A stretch of DNA of 51,157 nt from Elusimicrobia bacterium GWA2_66_18 (GTDB lineage Bacteria > Elusimicrobiota > Elusimicrobia > UBA1565 > UBA9628). Positions 24,521-31,773 of this stretch are shown here, one piece after another. Positions within the stretch are counted from its first letter, which is position 1; the number at the start of each line of letters is the position of its first letter. The position numbers were made by a program, and so were the translations under genes. The notes beneath the pieces were generated by a model. The model saw only the letters and a list, made by a program, of their open reading frames with translations. It did not search any database and had not been told where the DNA came from. The stretch is from positions 106,434-157,590 of the forward strand of contig MGTX01000004.1 in assembly GCA_001799675.1 (NCBI GenBank), given 5' to 3'.

Positions 24521-26890
24521 CTACGGAAGCTCGATCCTTGACAAAAAATGCTTCATGTCCTCGACGCATTCCCGGATGATCGCGGGGCTCTTGGCGTCGG
24601 CCCCCTTCTCCAACGACGTCCCCATTTTATAGAGAGGCATGAAGTCAAACCCGCCGATTCCCTTCACGCGATGGCCGATGTCGTGAATCAAGGCATAATC
24701 CCGTTTTTGAAGAGCGTCCTCGATGGCGGCGACGTCTTCCTCCCGATTCTGCAGAAACCGCGGCAGGAGACGCCGCAGGGCCGGATCGACGTCGGCGTGA
24801 ATTTTCCCGGCGTCGGCGGGCGCTCGGGCATGCCGGCGAATGGTCTTCAGGAGGACGTCTTTATAGATCGGTTTGGTGATATGAGCGTTGCAGCCGGCCC
24901 CTAAACTTTTTTCTATTTCGCCTTTGAGCGCGTGCGCCGTGAGCGCGACGATGGGCGTCGGCGCCCGGCCGTTTTCCGACTCCCAGGATCGGATGATCCG
25001 GGTCGCCGTCAAACCGTCCATCACGGGCATCTGGAGGTCCATGAGAACCAAATCATAGGCGACGGCCTTGCATTTCTCGACCGCCGCCTCGCCGTTTTCG
25101 GCGATATCCAACGAGTGCCCCGTATTCTGAAGGTAGGCTAGGATGACGGCTTGATTGTCCGCGGAATCATCGACGAGGAGGAGGCGCAGAACCCGGTGGT
25201 CCTGCTCGGGAGGCCCTTCGCCGGATTGGCCCGCGGGTCGTGAGGCGGCGGCCGCCGCGTTGCCGCGGTCATCCTCCAGCAGGGCGAGCAACTCGAGAAG
25301 CTTGGCGCGTTTGATCGGCTTGATGAGGCGCCCCGAGATCGGCAGGATGTTTGAACGGCCGAGATCGCCGCTGCGATGGTGGGGGGGAAGAATCGTGACG
25401 ACGCAGAGGCCCTTCCTGATAAAGGGGGACAAAAGTTCTTCGTTTTTTTGACTCTCCAGCATCCGGGAATCCAGGAGCAGCAAGTTATAAGGATGCCCCT
25501 CATCAGCGGCCGTTTTGATCTCGCGCGCGGCGGTCTCAACGTCCGCCGCCTGCGTGCTTTGCGCGTCGACGCGTCCCAGCAGCTCCGTCAGGATGTTCCT
25601 ATGGGAGGCGCTCAAGTCGGCGATCAAAACCCGTAAATGCCCGTATTTTTTCTTCTCGGGCTCGGGCGAGGCGATATCAGGATTGATGCCCATCGGCATG
25701 GTGAAATAGAAAACGCTCCCGACGCCCAACTCGCTTTCGACCCAAATGCGGCCTCCCAGCGCCTCGACGAGCCTCTTGGAAATGGAAAGGCCGAGCCCCG
25801 TCCCGCCGTATCGGCGGGTGATCGATGAATCCGCCTGGACAAAATCGTGGAAGAGGCTTTCGATGCGGTCCGGCGGGATGCCGATGCCGGTATCGGCGAT
25901 CTTGAAAAGAAGATTTTCCTTATTTCCCGGGTCCCGGTCGACGCTCAAACGAACCTCTCCGCTCGCGGTGAACTTGATCGCGTTGCCCATCAGGTTGATG
26001 AGAATCTGACGCAGGCGATTGGCGTCCCCCCTGAGGGCGGTGGGCACGTCCTTTCGGATGTGAACCGTAAGCTCGATTTTCTTTTCCTGCGCGCGAAGGC
26101 CCATGATCTCGGCCGTCCCCTCGACGACGCTTTCGAGATCGAAGTCGGTGAGTTCCGTTTCCAGATGACCCGATTCGATTTTCGAGAGATCGAGAACGTC
26201 GTTGATGAGGGTCAATAAGGTACCGCCCGCCTTCTTTAAAATTCGAACGTACTTGCTCTGTTCGCCGTCGAGGGCCGTATCGGACAGGATCTCGGCCATG
26301 CCGAGAATGGCGTTGAGCGGCGTTCGAATCTCGTGGCTCATGTTGGCCAGAAAGACCGATTTCGCGTTCGAGGCCCCCACCGCCGCGTTCCTCGCCGACT
26401 CCAGCTCCACCGTTCTTGCCGCCACGCGCCGTTCCAGGTCCGCGTTGAGCTCCCGGATTTTCATTTCGGCCCGCTTGCGCTCGGTCAAATCTTCCGCGAT
26501 CTCCACGAAGCCGACGGCTTGCCCCTCCTTGTTCTTGGTCAGAGTGAATAGAATCTTGGCCGGGAACGAGCTGCCGTCCCTCCTGATTTTTTCGCCTTCA
26601 TAAGACGCCCGGCCCGTTCCCATGAGATCGGCGATGATCTCCTCGAGCCGTCCGGAGTCGATGAATTGCCTGGGAAAGAATATTTCGATGTTTTGACTGC
26701 CGATGACTTCCCGGGGAGAGTAGCCGTAAATGACATGCGCGCCCTGATTGTAAGCCAGGATATTCCCGTCGAAATCGGCCGCGATGATGGCATAGCCGAT
26801 GAGGTGGTCGAAAATGGCGGACGTGAAATCGGTGTTTTTGCGCAGTTCATTGATACGATCCTGCATCAGCTTTTCGCCGATGTCTTCCAT
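24521..26890 (-). CDS. hybrid sensor histidine kinase (PAS-HK-REC-REC-HPt)
   Basis: 789 aa, no transmembrane segment, so cytoplasmic. PAS domain (about 22-140), short coiled coil, HisKA with H186 in SHEIRTPLN, HATPase with NLMGNAIKF, DTGIGIP and GTGLGLSISK, first receiver (about 415-530; D474 in LLLLDSRM, but only one of the usual paired acidic residues, ADLS), second receiver complete (VDDS; D618 in LMDLQMP), and an HPt domain with H740 (GHRVKG). The final output is not on this protein; the receiver encoded 4 bases upstream is a likely partner. GC is lower than in most neighbours. Confidence 0.93.
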   Translation of the reverse strand: MEDIGEKLMQDRINELRKNTDFTSAIFDHLIGYAIIAADFDGNILAYNQGAHVIYGYSPREVIGSQNIEIFFPRQFIDSGRLEEIIADLMGTGRASYEGEKIRRDGSSFPAKILFTLTKNKEGQAVGFVEIAEDLTERKRAEMKIRELNADLERRVAARTVELESARNAAVGASNAKSVFLANMSHEIRTPLNAILGMAEILSDTALDGEQSKYVRILKKAGGTLLTLINDVLDLSKIESGHLETELTDFDLESVVEGTAEIMGLRAQEKKIELTVHIRKDVPTALRGDANRLRQILINLMGNAIKFTASGEVRLSVDRDPGNKENLLFKIADTGIGIPPDRIESLFHDFVQADSSITRRYGGTGLGLSISKRLVEALGGRIWVESELGVGSVFYFTMPMGINPDIASPEPEKKKYGHLRVLIADLSASHRNILTELLGRVDAQSTQAADVETAAREIKTAADEGHPYNLLLLDSRMLESQKNEELLSPFIRKGLCVVTILPPHHRSGDLGRSNILPISGRLIKPIKRAKLLELLALLEDDRGNAAAAASRPAGQSGEGPPEQDHRVLRLLLVDDSADNQAVILAYLQNTGHSLDIAENGEAAVEKCKAVAYDLVLMDLQMPVMDGLTATRIIRSWESENGRAPTPIVALTAHALKGEIEKSLGAGCNAHITKPIYKDVLLKTIRRHARAPADAGKIHADVDPALRRLLPRFLQNREEDVAAIEDALQKRDYALIHDIGHRVKGIGGFDFMPLYKMGTSLEKGADAKSPAIIRECVEDMKHFLSRIELP

Positions 26891-26894
26891 GACT

Positions 26895-27275
26895 TTAGGC
26901 GCGCTGAGCGCACACCCTTTTAATGGTGCGGGTGATATCCTGCGGGTTGAACGGCTTGTTGATGAAGCCGGCCGCGCCCAGCGCTTTCGCGTTCGCGACC
27001 GTGGTCGTATTCTTATGGGCGCTGATGATGACGACGGTGGGTTTGGGCACTTCCTGCATGAGGACCTTTAAGGCGGCGAAGCCGTCCATGCTTTCCATCA
27101 TGATGTCGAGCGTGATCACAGTGGGATTGAGTTCCCGATACAATTTGATCGCGTCGTTTCCGTTTCTGGCCTCTCCCACCACGTCGTAGCCCGCCGCCTC
27201 AACGATGGCCTTCAGCGCCAGGCGCATGAACCGAGAGTCGTCTACGATCAATATGGTCGCCATGGGATGTGACAT
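26895..27275 (-). CDS. single-domain response regulator (CheY-like)
   Basis: 126 aa (113-122 if the second ATG at 27263 is used). One receiver domain: VDDSRF, phospho-acceptor in TLDIMM, IISAHK (Ser/Thr switch) and NKPF lysine. It ends 4 bases before the hybrid kinase on the same strand and has the promoter of the pair upstream. It can receive phosphate from the kinase HPt domain and signal by protein contact, as it has no DNA-binding domain. Confidence 0.92.
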   Translation of the reverse strand: MSHPMATILIVDDSRFMRLALKAIVEAAGYDVVGEARNGNDAIKLYRELNPTVITLDIMMESMDGFAALKVLMQEVPKPTVVIISAHKNTTTVANAKALGAAGFINKPFNPQDITRTIKRVCAQRA

Positions 27276-27289
27276 GAGCCCTATTAAGG

Positions 27290-27318
27290 ACTATAGCCCC
27301 GGGGGACAACTGCGTCAA
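27290..27318 (-). promoter_or_regulatory. sigma-70 promoter of the receiver-kinase operon
   Basis: On the minus strand: TTGACG (27318-27313), 17-base spacer, TATAGT (27295-27290). Predicted start near 27283, about 8 bases before the first ATG. Confidence 0.7.
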
Positions 27319-27352
27319 GCCCTCTTGCGGTCCGCCGACGGCTGCGCCAGGC

Positions 27353-27760
27353 CTAGGAATCCGGCAGCGTGAGAAACTTGGCGATCTTCGCCTTTAGTTT
27401 TTCCACGGTAAAGGGCTTGATGATATACTCATTGGCGCCGTAGTACGAAAGCGCCTTCTCGATGTCTTTGACCGTGTCTTCGCTGGTCGCCATGATGACG
27501 GGGATGGCTTTTGTCTTCGCGTTGTCCTTGAGCCTGCGGCAGACGATGTAACCGCTTACGTCCGGCATGAGAACATCCAGCAAAATCAAGTCGGGCCCAT
27601 GCTTCTCCGCCAGTGGAATCATTTCGTCCGGCCGGGGCGAGCCGATGACGTCCAGGCCGACTTGCTTGAGCATCACTTCCGTGACCATAAGGACGTCCTC
27701 CGAATCGTCGATGTGGAGGATCAGCGGTTTAAGACGTTTCGGCGTGCTGAAGAATGCCAT
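27353..27760 (-). CDS. single-domain response regulator
   Basis: 135 aa receiver: HIDDSEDV (acidic pair), phospho-acceptor in LILLDVLMPD, MATSED switch region, IKPF lysine, and a final LKAKIAKFL helix. A short basic N-terminus (FSTPKRLKP) precedes it. AGGAG lies 7 bases before the ATG. It is closest in style to the receiver at 46525 (same C-terminal LKAKI helix). No output domain. Confidence 0.92.
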   Translation of the reverse strand: MAFFSTPKRLKPLILHIDDSEDVLMVTEVMLKQVGLDVIGSPRPDEMIPLAEKHGPDLILLDVLMPDVSGYIVCRRLKDNAKTKAIPVIMATSEDTVKDIEKALSYYGANEYIIKPFTVEKLKAKIAKFLTLPDS

Positions 27761-27844
27761 GAATTGACTCCTGGCGGTTAAAAAGTCATTTTACTTATTT
27801 ACCTGCACGCCTGCCCAGCTGAGAATTCCGTTCCGTCTTCCGTT

Positions 27845-27853
27845 TGCTAATAT
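27845..27853 (+). promoter_or_regulatory. extended -10 promoter of the DUF5674 unit
   Basis: TGCTAATAT, 6 bases before the ATG at 27860; predicts a leaderless transcript. No convincing -35 box. Confidence 0.5.
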
Positions 27854-27859
27854 AACGCC

Positions 27860-28207
27860 ATGGAGATGCGTCTCGTCGATAAACCGATACCGCTGTCGGA
27901 AGTGGCGGCCATGGCGAAGAATCAGTTCGGCGACATGATCAAAGCCGTCGTCGACGTGGAGCGCAGGCTGCTCGCGCTGGGAGGAGAACTCCATTGCGAT
28001 GAAGAGGCTCGGCTTCTTGAAGAAGGCTCCACGCAGGAAAACCTTTGGGGCGTCAACATCTACCCGGAGAAACCGGAGCCGGAGCGCGTCGAGTTTGATT
28101 CGATGATCAACATCAGACCGTCGCGGAACAACCTCTCCCGAGGCGTCGAAGACGAGGAAACTCGTCGACGCATCCTTCGCATCGTCGCCGAGATGATCCT
28201 CGCATGA
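27860..28207 (+). CDS. DUF5674 family protein
   Basis: 115 aa. The sequence matches what I recall of the DUF5674 family: FGDMIKAVVDVERRLLALGG, ELHCDEEARLLEEGS, ENLWGVNIYP, EFDSMINIRPSRNN and SRGVEDEETR. The strict conservation of acidic and Asn/Arg residues suggests a small enzyme or ligand-binding protein, but no function is known to me. It shares an ATGA overlap with the next gene, with which it is likely co-translated. No signal peptide or membrane segment. Confidence 0.8.
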   Translation: MEMRLVDKPIPLSEVAAMAKNQFGDMIKAVVDVERRLLALGGELHCDEEARLLEEGSTQENLWGVNIYPEKPEPERVEFDSMINIRPSRNNLSRGVEDEETRRRILRIVAEMILA

Positions 28208-28530
28208 CGGTCCAACACAAGGACCTGGCCGCCGGAAGGTGGCGGTCGTTCTCGTTGGCTCAGCAACTGGGCAATGTCGGCGGAGAAGTCAGCCGGGCGC
28301 TCCGCTGGAGAGGACGAGATCGCGATCTCTCCGATAAGGCCGTGTTTCGAGCGCTGGAGCTCCTGGATCTTTCGATCCGGGACCCCCGCTGGAATCGCCG
28401 CCTGAAAGAGTTGACGCGGGCGCGTGAATCCCTTTGCGACGCCTGGCTCGGCGGCAAGGAATACGGAACCCGTCTCGAGGATTTAGACCGTTATTTCTTC
28501 GCGTTCGCCCTGCTGGCCAGGAAGCTCTGA
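28204..28530 (+). CDS. conserved hypothetical partner of DUF5674
   Basis: 108 aa, all-helical by appearance. N-terminal LAQQLGNVGGEVSRALRW, then KAVFRALELLDLSIRDPRWNRR-type and LKELTRARESLCDAW helices, and YFFAFALLARKL at the end. I recall similar small helical proteins next to DUF5674 genes. The amphipathic helices and two-gene overlap would suit a complex with DUF5674, but toxin-antitoxin, regulatory and enzymatic roles are all unproven. No catalytic motif recognised. Confidence 0.7.
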   Translation: MTVQHKDLAAGRWRSFSLAQQLGNVGGEVSRALRWRGRDRDLSDKAVFRALELLDLSIRDPRWNRRLKELTRARESLCDAWLGGKEYGTRLEDLDRYFFAFALLARKL

Positions 28531-28554
28531 GCCGAACCCGGACGAGCAGGATTT

Positions 28555-28563
28555 TGCTAGGAT
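28555..28563 (+). promoter_or_regulatory. extended -10 promoter of the 28572 barrel gene
   Basis: TGCTAGGAT, 8 bases before the ATG at 28572, with T-rich sequence just ahead. Predicts a leader of one or two bases. Confidence 0.5.
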
Positions 28564-28571
28564 TGCAGGCG

Positions 28572-29948
28572 ATGCGTCGCCTTGCGGCACTCGCCGTCCT
28601 TCTCGCCTTCGGGGCCTCCCCGGCGTCGGCCTCCAGCCTCGACCTCACCGCCTCCTATCGAATGAAGGCGATCTCCTACCAGAACCTCGACCTTAGCTCC
28701 GACCCCTCCGGCCGCAACAACCACTCCTTCATCGCCAACGACGCCCGCCTGGGCATGGCGGTCCGCAGGATCCCTCTCCAGTCGCGGGGGGGGGAGGATG
28801 CGACCTTGGACGTGGGCCTGCTCCTGCGGGCCATAGGCGTGGCCGGTTCCACCTTGGCCGCGACCTCGCCCTTTGACCGCGTCGCCGACTGCTACCCCGG
28901 CGCCGACCTCACCCCATTCATCGAGAACGCCTACGTCCGGGTCAACCGCCTTTGGTCCCTGCCCATCGAGGCGACCTTCGGCCGCCAGAGCTTCAAGCTG
29001 GGAAGCGGGCTGCTCTTAGACGACGACGGCGCCGGCCTGACCGGGGTCAGCGTGCGCGGCGAACTGCCCTGGGCCGGCATGAAGGCCGAAGGCTTCGTCT
29101 TCCAAGACCGCCGCCCGCTCGCCGCGGGCCCGTCCAGCCTGGGCCTCTTCGGCGCCTCCCTGGACCTGCCCACCGAGGGCACCTGGCAGATCAACCATCT
29201 CTTCGAGCGCGACCGCGCCGACCAGATCGTCTACGGCTGCAGCTACGCCGGCGCCCCGTCCACGGACGGCTGCCTGGTCTCCAAGGCCCTGCGCAGCTTC
29301 ACCAGCGTGCGCTACCAGCTCAGCTACGGCCCCATGGTCTTCGAAGGCGAGGCGGCCCTGCAGAAAGGCTCGGCCGTACCCACGGGCTCCAATGCCTCCG
29401 GCAACCACATCACTTATAACGGCAACGCCCAGGTCGTGAAGATGAAGTGGAAGCAGAGCCTCTACAAGACCGGCGAGGGCATCGCCCGCGTGAGCGTGGC
29501 CCGAGGCTCGGGCGATAAGCCCGGCACGAAGACCACGGACGAGGCATTCTTCCCCTCCCGCGGCCACCGCCACAACGGCCTGGAACGCTCCGGTTTCGGC
29601 GAGTTCTTCGCCGCCACCCCCTACGACGCCTTCGGGGGGAACTACTCGACCTCCACCGCCTCGGGCCTGACCCGCGGCGCCAGCGGCCTCGTGGTGGTCG
29701 GCGCCGGCTACACCCCGCCGGCCTACCGCGGCTTCAATCTGGATGTGGACTACTACCTGTTCCAGGCCGAAAGGATCCAGTCCGGCTCCCGGACCCTGGG
29801 CACGGAGTGGGACGTCCGCCTGCGCTACCCCATCCGCGACCAGTTCAGCCTGGCCCTGACCACCGCCTACTTCAAGGCCGGCAAGGTCGCCGACCCGGGT
29901 AGCGGCGTCTCCCGCAAATATTCCTTCGAAGTCTCCGGGCGCTTCTAA
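28572..29948 (+). CDS. outer-membrane beta-barrel protein (alginate-export-like)
   Basis: 458 aa from ATG 28572. Signal peptide 1-20 (cut near ASASS). The start of the mature part (LDLTASYRMKAISYQNLDLS) and FIENAYVRVNRLWSLPIEATFGRQSFKLG are typical of alginate-export/porin-type barrels, in which strands alternate with long loops; the chain ends in VSGRF. Two cysteines at about 232 and 244 may form a loop disulphide. Substrate unknown. It is different from, though similar in design to, the barrel at 22996. Confidence 0.78.
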   Translation: MRRLAALAVLLAFGASPASASSLDLTASYRMKAISYQNLDLSSDPSGRNNHSFIANDARLGMAVRRIPLQSRGGEDATLDVGLLLRAIGVAGSTLAATSPFDRVADCYPGADLTPFIENAYVRVNRLWSLPIEATFGRQSFKLGSGLLLDDDGAGLTGVSVRGELPWAGMKAEGFVFQDRRPLAAGPSSLGLFGASLDLPTEGTWQINHLFERDRADQIVYGCSYAGAPSTDGCLVSKALRSFTSVRYQLSYGPMVFEGEAALQKGSAVPTGSNASGNHITYNGNAQVVKMKWKQSLYKTGEGIARVSVARGSGDKPGTKTTDEAFFPSRGHRHNGLERSGFGEFFAATPYDAFGGNYSTSTASGLTRGASGLVVVGAGYTPPAYRGFNLDVDYYLFQAERIQSGSRTLGTEWDVRLRYPIRDQFSLALTTAYFKAGKVADPGSGVSRKYSFEVSGRF

Positions 29949-29978
29949 ACACCGCTCTTCATGTGATCCCATCTCGGA

Positions 29979-30230
29979 TCAGGGGAACGTTGAAGTTGAT
30001 AACAGGCCCAGGCGCAGCTCGGTCAATTTGAGATAGGTCGGCAGTTGCGCCAAGAAGACCGGCTGTAGGCGATCAACCGCCTTGAGCTCGACGATCATGC
30101 TTGCCGCCACGCGTTCCACCAAAAGTCCGTGAAGCGGGATATCGCGGCAGGTCCGTAGGCCCTTTTCGCCCGGCACTGACGCCGCTCCTAACGCCCCCCA
30201 CACACCCTTTTGTCCACAGACCGTGCACAT
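29979..30230 (-). pseudogene. decayed GxxExxY (PD-(D/E)XK-like) protein fragment
   Basis: The frame from 30230 reads 83 aa. The middle, MIVELKAVDRLQPVFLAQ then LPTYLKLTELRLGLL, is the C-terminal core of GxxExxY proteins. After GLL the frame is lost: one base over, the sequence continues INFNVPLIRDGIT to a stop near 29961, exactly the expected family ending. The N-terminal half with the GxxExxY motif is missing, and the segment before VELKAV is shortened. This is a remnant with a large 5' loss, an internal deletion and a one-base frameshift. Confidence 0.75.
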
Positions 30231-30233
30231 GCC

Positions 30234-30374
30234 TATGTCTTATGTTTGACGTATAAGTCTTATATAATCATCTTATGTCAGCATGATTGTCTTATATATG
30301 ATCGAATATGGCCTCATAACGCGCATTACCGACATATCCACAGGCTATAGACATATATTATTCCATATGACATA
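30234..30374. repeat. AT-rich region with repeated GACATA/TATGTC motifs
   Basis: TATGTC occurs at 30234-30239 and 30274-30279; its complement GACATA occurs at 30331, 30350 and 30369, spaced exactly 19 bases. Four copies of TCTTAT lie at 30238, 30258, 30271 and 30290. The last GACATA copies overlap the predicted -35 and -10 boxes of the next gene. An operator array is possible. The AT content contrasts strongly with the flanks. Confidence 0.6.
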
Positions 30375-30376
30375 AT
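30348..30376 (+). promoter_or_regulatory. promoter of the 30383 gene
   Basis: TAGACA (30348-30353), 17-base spacer, TGA extension and CATAAT (30371-30376). The ATG follows after 6 bases, so the mRNA is probably leaderless. Confidence 0.6.
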
Positions 30377-30382
30377 CACGAC

Positions 30383-30895
30383 ATGACCGTATCCCACCGG
30401 GTCCGATTGAAGCTTCCCAACGGAGCCGAACTCGAGGCGGAGGGGGAGGCGGAGTTCGTGCGCCGCGAGCGCGAGGAATTCCTGATCCGCCAGACCCCGG
30501 TCTGCCCCGAAACCGGCGTCGCGGGGCCGATACGCGAGCCGCGCGTGGACTGGAACGCGGTCGTGGAAGCCCGAAGCGGGGGGCTCACCCTGCGGGGCAA
30601 GATTCCAGGGGGCGACAAGGCGGGGAAAGACGCCTGCCTGGCGCTCCTGATGGCCTCGGACAAGCTCTTGAGCCAGCCCAAGCCCACGGCCGCCATGCTG
30701 GCCAAGTGGCTGAGGACCTCCGGGTATCCGGTCGGCCGCATGGACCGCATGCTCCAGGACGCCATCTCCCAAGGAGATCTGCTCTCCACCGGCAGCCGGC
30801 GGTCCCGGCGCTACGAACTCACGGCCTCCGGGAAGATCAAGGCCCTCATCCTCGCCGAAGGACTGACCGCCGCGGTTCTCGGGCGCCGACCTTAA
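30383..30895 (+). CDS. hypothetical protein with winged-helix-like C-terminus
   Basis: 170 aa, family not recognised. The N-terminal part (1-65) is charged and beta-like (HRVRLKLPNGAELEAEGEAEF). The C-terminal part (about 80-165) reads as a winged helix: LALLMASDKLLSQPKPTAAML, AKWLRTSGYPVGRMDRML, DAISQGDLLSTGSRRSRRYEL with a basic wing, then TASGKIKALI. A DNA-binding regulator is a reasonable inference, and the motif array overlapping its own promoter would suit autoregulation. It is flanked on both sides by AT-rich DNA, which may mean transfer. Confidence 0.6.
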   Translation: MTVSHRVRLKLPNGAELEAEGEAEFVRREREEFLIRQTPVCPETGVAGPIREPRVDWNAVVEARSGGLTLRGKIPGGDKAGKDACLALLMASDKLLSQPKPTAAMLAKWLRTSGYPVGRMDRMLQDAISQGDLLSTGSRRSRRYELTASGKIKALILAEGLTAAVLGRRP

Positions 30896-31399
30896 GCAGA
30901 ATTCTAGTTGTCCTGGCCGCCTCTTTATGTTTCATTACTAATGATAATACATATTATGTTACTTCCAGACCGTTCTGAAAGACTTGGCATCAACCTTCAA
31001 TCGCGCGTAATTTCAATCAATTCCTATCGCTAATATATAGTTTATTCGACTAAAACGCGGAGTTGCTTGAGGTTTTCTAAATAAGCACTCGAGACCATGA
31101 GGGGACCTCGGAAAAAATCGGCGGGAATCCGGGGAGACGGCCGTAAAAATGTCCGAAAAGTCGGCAAGATCCAAGGCAACCGGGTAAGATCGGGACTCCC
31201 ATAAAAAACCATGAAAGGACATGGGAGGAGGTAAGCTGGGATATCTGGAAAGTCGGCAAGTTCCGGGGTCTGGAGGACCCCGGAACGGGGTTGGCGAAAA
31301 AACCGCCTGCGTATCCCGGCCCAATCAGCGATATGCAGGGGAACCGAAAACACCATGAAAGAAAGGGAGGACCCGTACCGTCAAGAAACAGAGGATAAG
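30896..31399. other. gene-free region with repeats and hairpins
   Basis: No credible coding sequence. The first 150 bases are AT-rich with small dyads (for example ATAATACATATTAT at about 30944). The rest is purine-rich on the + strand. A 16-18 base element with core AAAGTCGGCAAG occurs twice (31155-31172, 31247-31264). The second copy runs into a perfect hairpin (31261-31270 with 31276-31285, TTCCGGGGTC/GACCCCGGAA). Short ACCATGAAAG-like words recur at about 31209 and 31352. It could be a small RNA locus or a mobile-element remnant. Confidence 0.5.
31261..31285. repeat. perfect 10-bp hairpin in the gene-free region
   Basis: TTCCGGGGTC, loop TGGAG, GACCCCGGAA. GC-rich and stable, no T run beside it, so not a simple terminator. 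Confidence 0.8.
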
Positions 31400-31506
31400 A
31401 AAAAAACCATCAAAGGGGGAGCTCTATTTCCAATACTTGGAAAAGACCATTGAAGCTGCTTGCGATCCGCTTCAACAGGCGCTGAGTCAGCCTTTGATGG
31501 TTTTTT
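31400..31506 (-). terminator. terminator-like branched inverted repeat ending the murB-lysA operon
   Basis: Outer arms AAAAAACCATCAAAGG (31401-31416) and its exact complement (31491-31506) enclose 74 bases with further dyads: TTCCAA/TTGGAA (31428-31442), TTGAAGC/GCTTCAA (31450-31475) and GCTGA/TCAGC (31481-31491). On the minus strand the stem ends in seven T (31406-31400), like a Rho-independent terminator with a branched loop. The right arm overlaps the last codons and stop of the small membrane protein. Confidence 0.6.
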
Positions 31507-31759
31507 CGATCTCGGAGGGGGGCAGGAAAAGACCGACGCCGATGGCGGCGTAACCCCCGAGGATCAGGAAGGGAGAGACCGACGCGGCCAGGTTGCGCCC
31601 CATGGGATCGGCCCGGGAAAGAACGAGGAATCCGATCAGCACGGAAATCCCCCCTGCCGTCAGGAGGAGCTTGCCTCGGGCGGACAGGGTCTGCGACGGG
31701 GGCGGCGACGCGGGAGCATCCGTCTTTATGGTCTTTATGGTCTTTTTGTTCCTGGCCAT
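31487..31759 (-). CDS. small two-helix membrane protein
   Basis: 90 aa, last gene of the minus-strand operon, 14 bases after lysA. Basic N-terminus with KTIKTIKT, a Pro/Ser linker, then two transmembrane helices (about 29-48, LLLTAGGISVLIGFLVLSRA, and 60-79, VSPFLILGGYAAIGVGLFL) with a short loop. The plan recalls DUF3098-type small membrane proteins, but similarity is not specific. Function unknown. Its C-terminal codons form one arm of the operon-end inverted repeat. Confidence 0.65.
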   Translation of the reverse strand: MARNKKTIKTIKTDAPASPPPSQTLSARGKLLLTAGGISVLIGFLVLSRADPMGRNLAASVSPFLILGGYAAIGVGLFLPPSEIEKTIKG

Positions 31760-31773
31760 GGGTCTCTCTCCTA

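Noticed and set aside
27860..28530. Toxin-antitoxin pair
   Set aside because: Size and overlap would fit, but neither protein shows a toxin or antitoxin motif, so this is only left as one hypothesis.
30234..30374. Repeats considered as a CRISPR array
   Set aside because: Repeat units are only 6-8 bases with no regular spacers and no cas genes nearby; an operator array fits better.
31013..31356. Two overlapping minus-strand frames of about 100 codons in the gene-free region
   Set aside because: They are Phe/Pro/Arg-rich because the + strand is purine-rich, have no ribosome site or recognisable domain, and span the repeats and hairpin.
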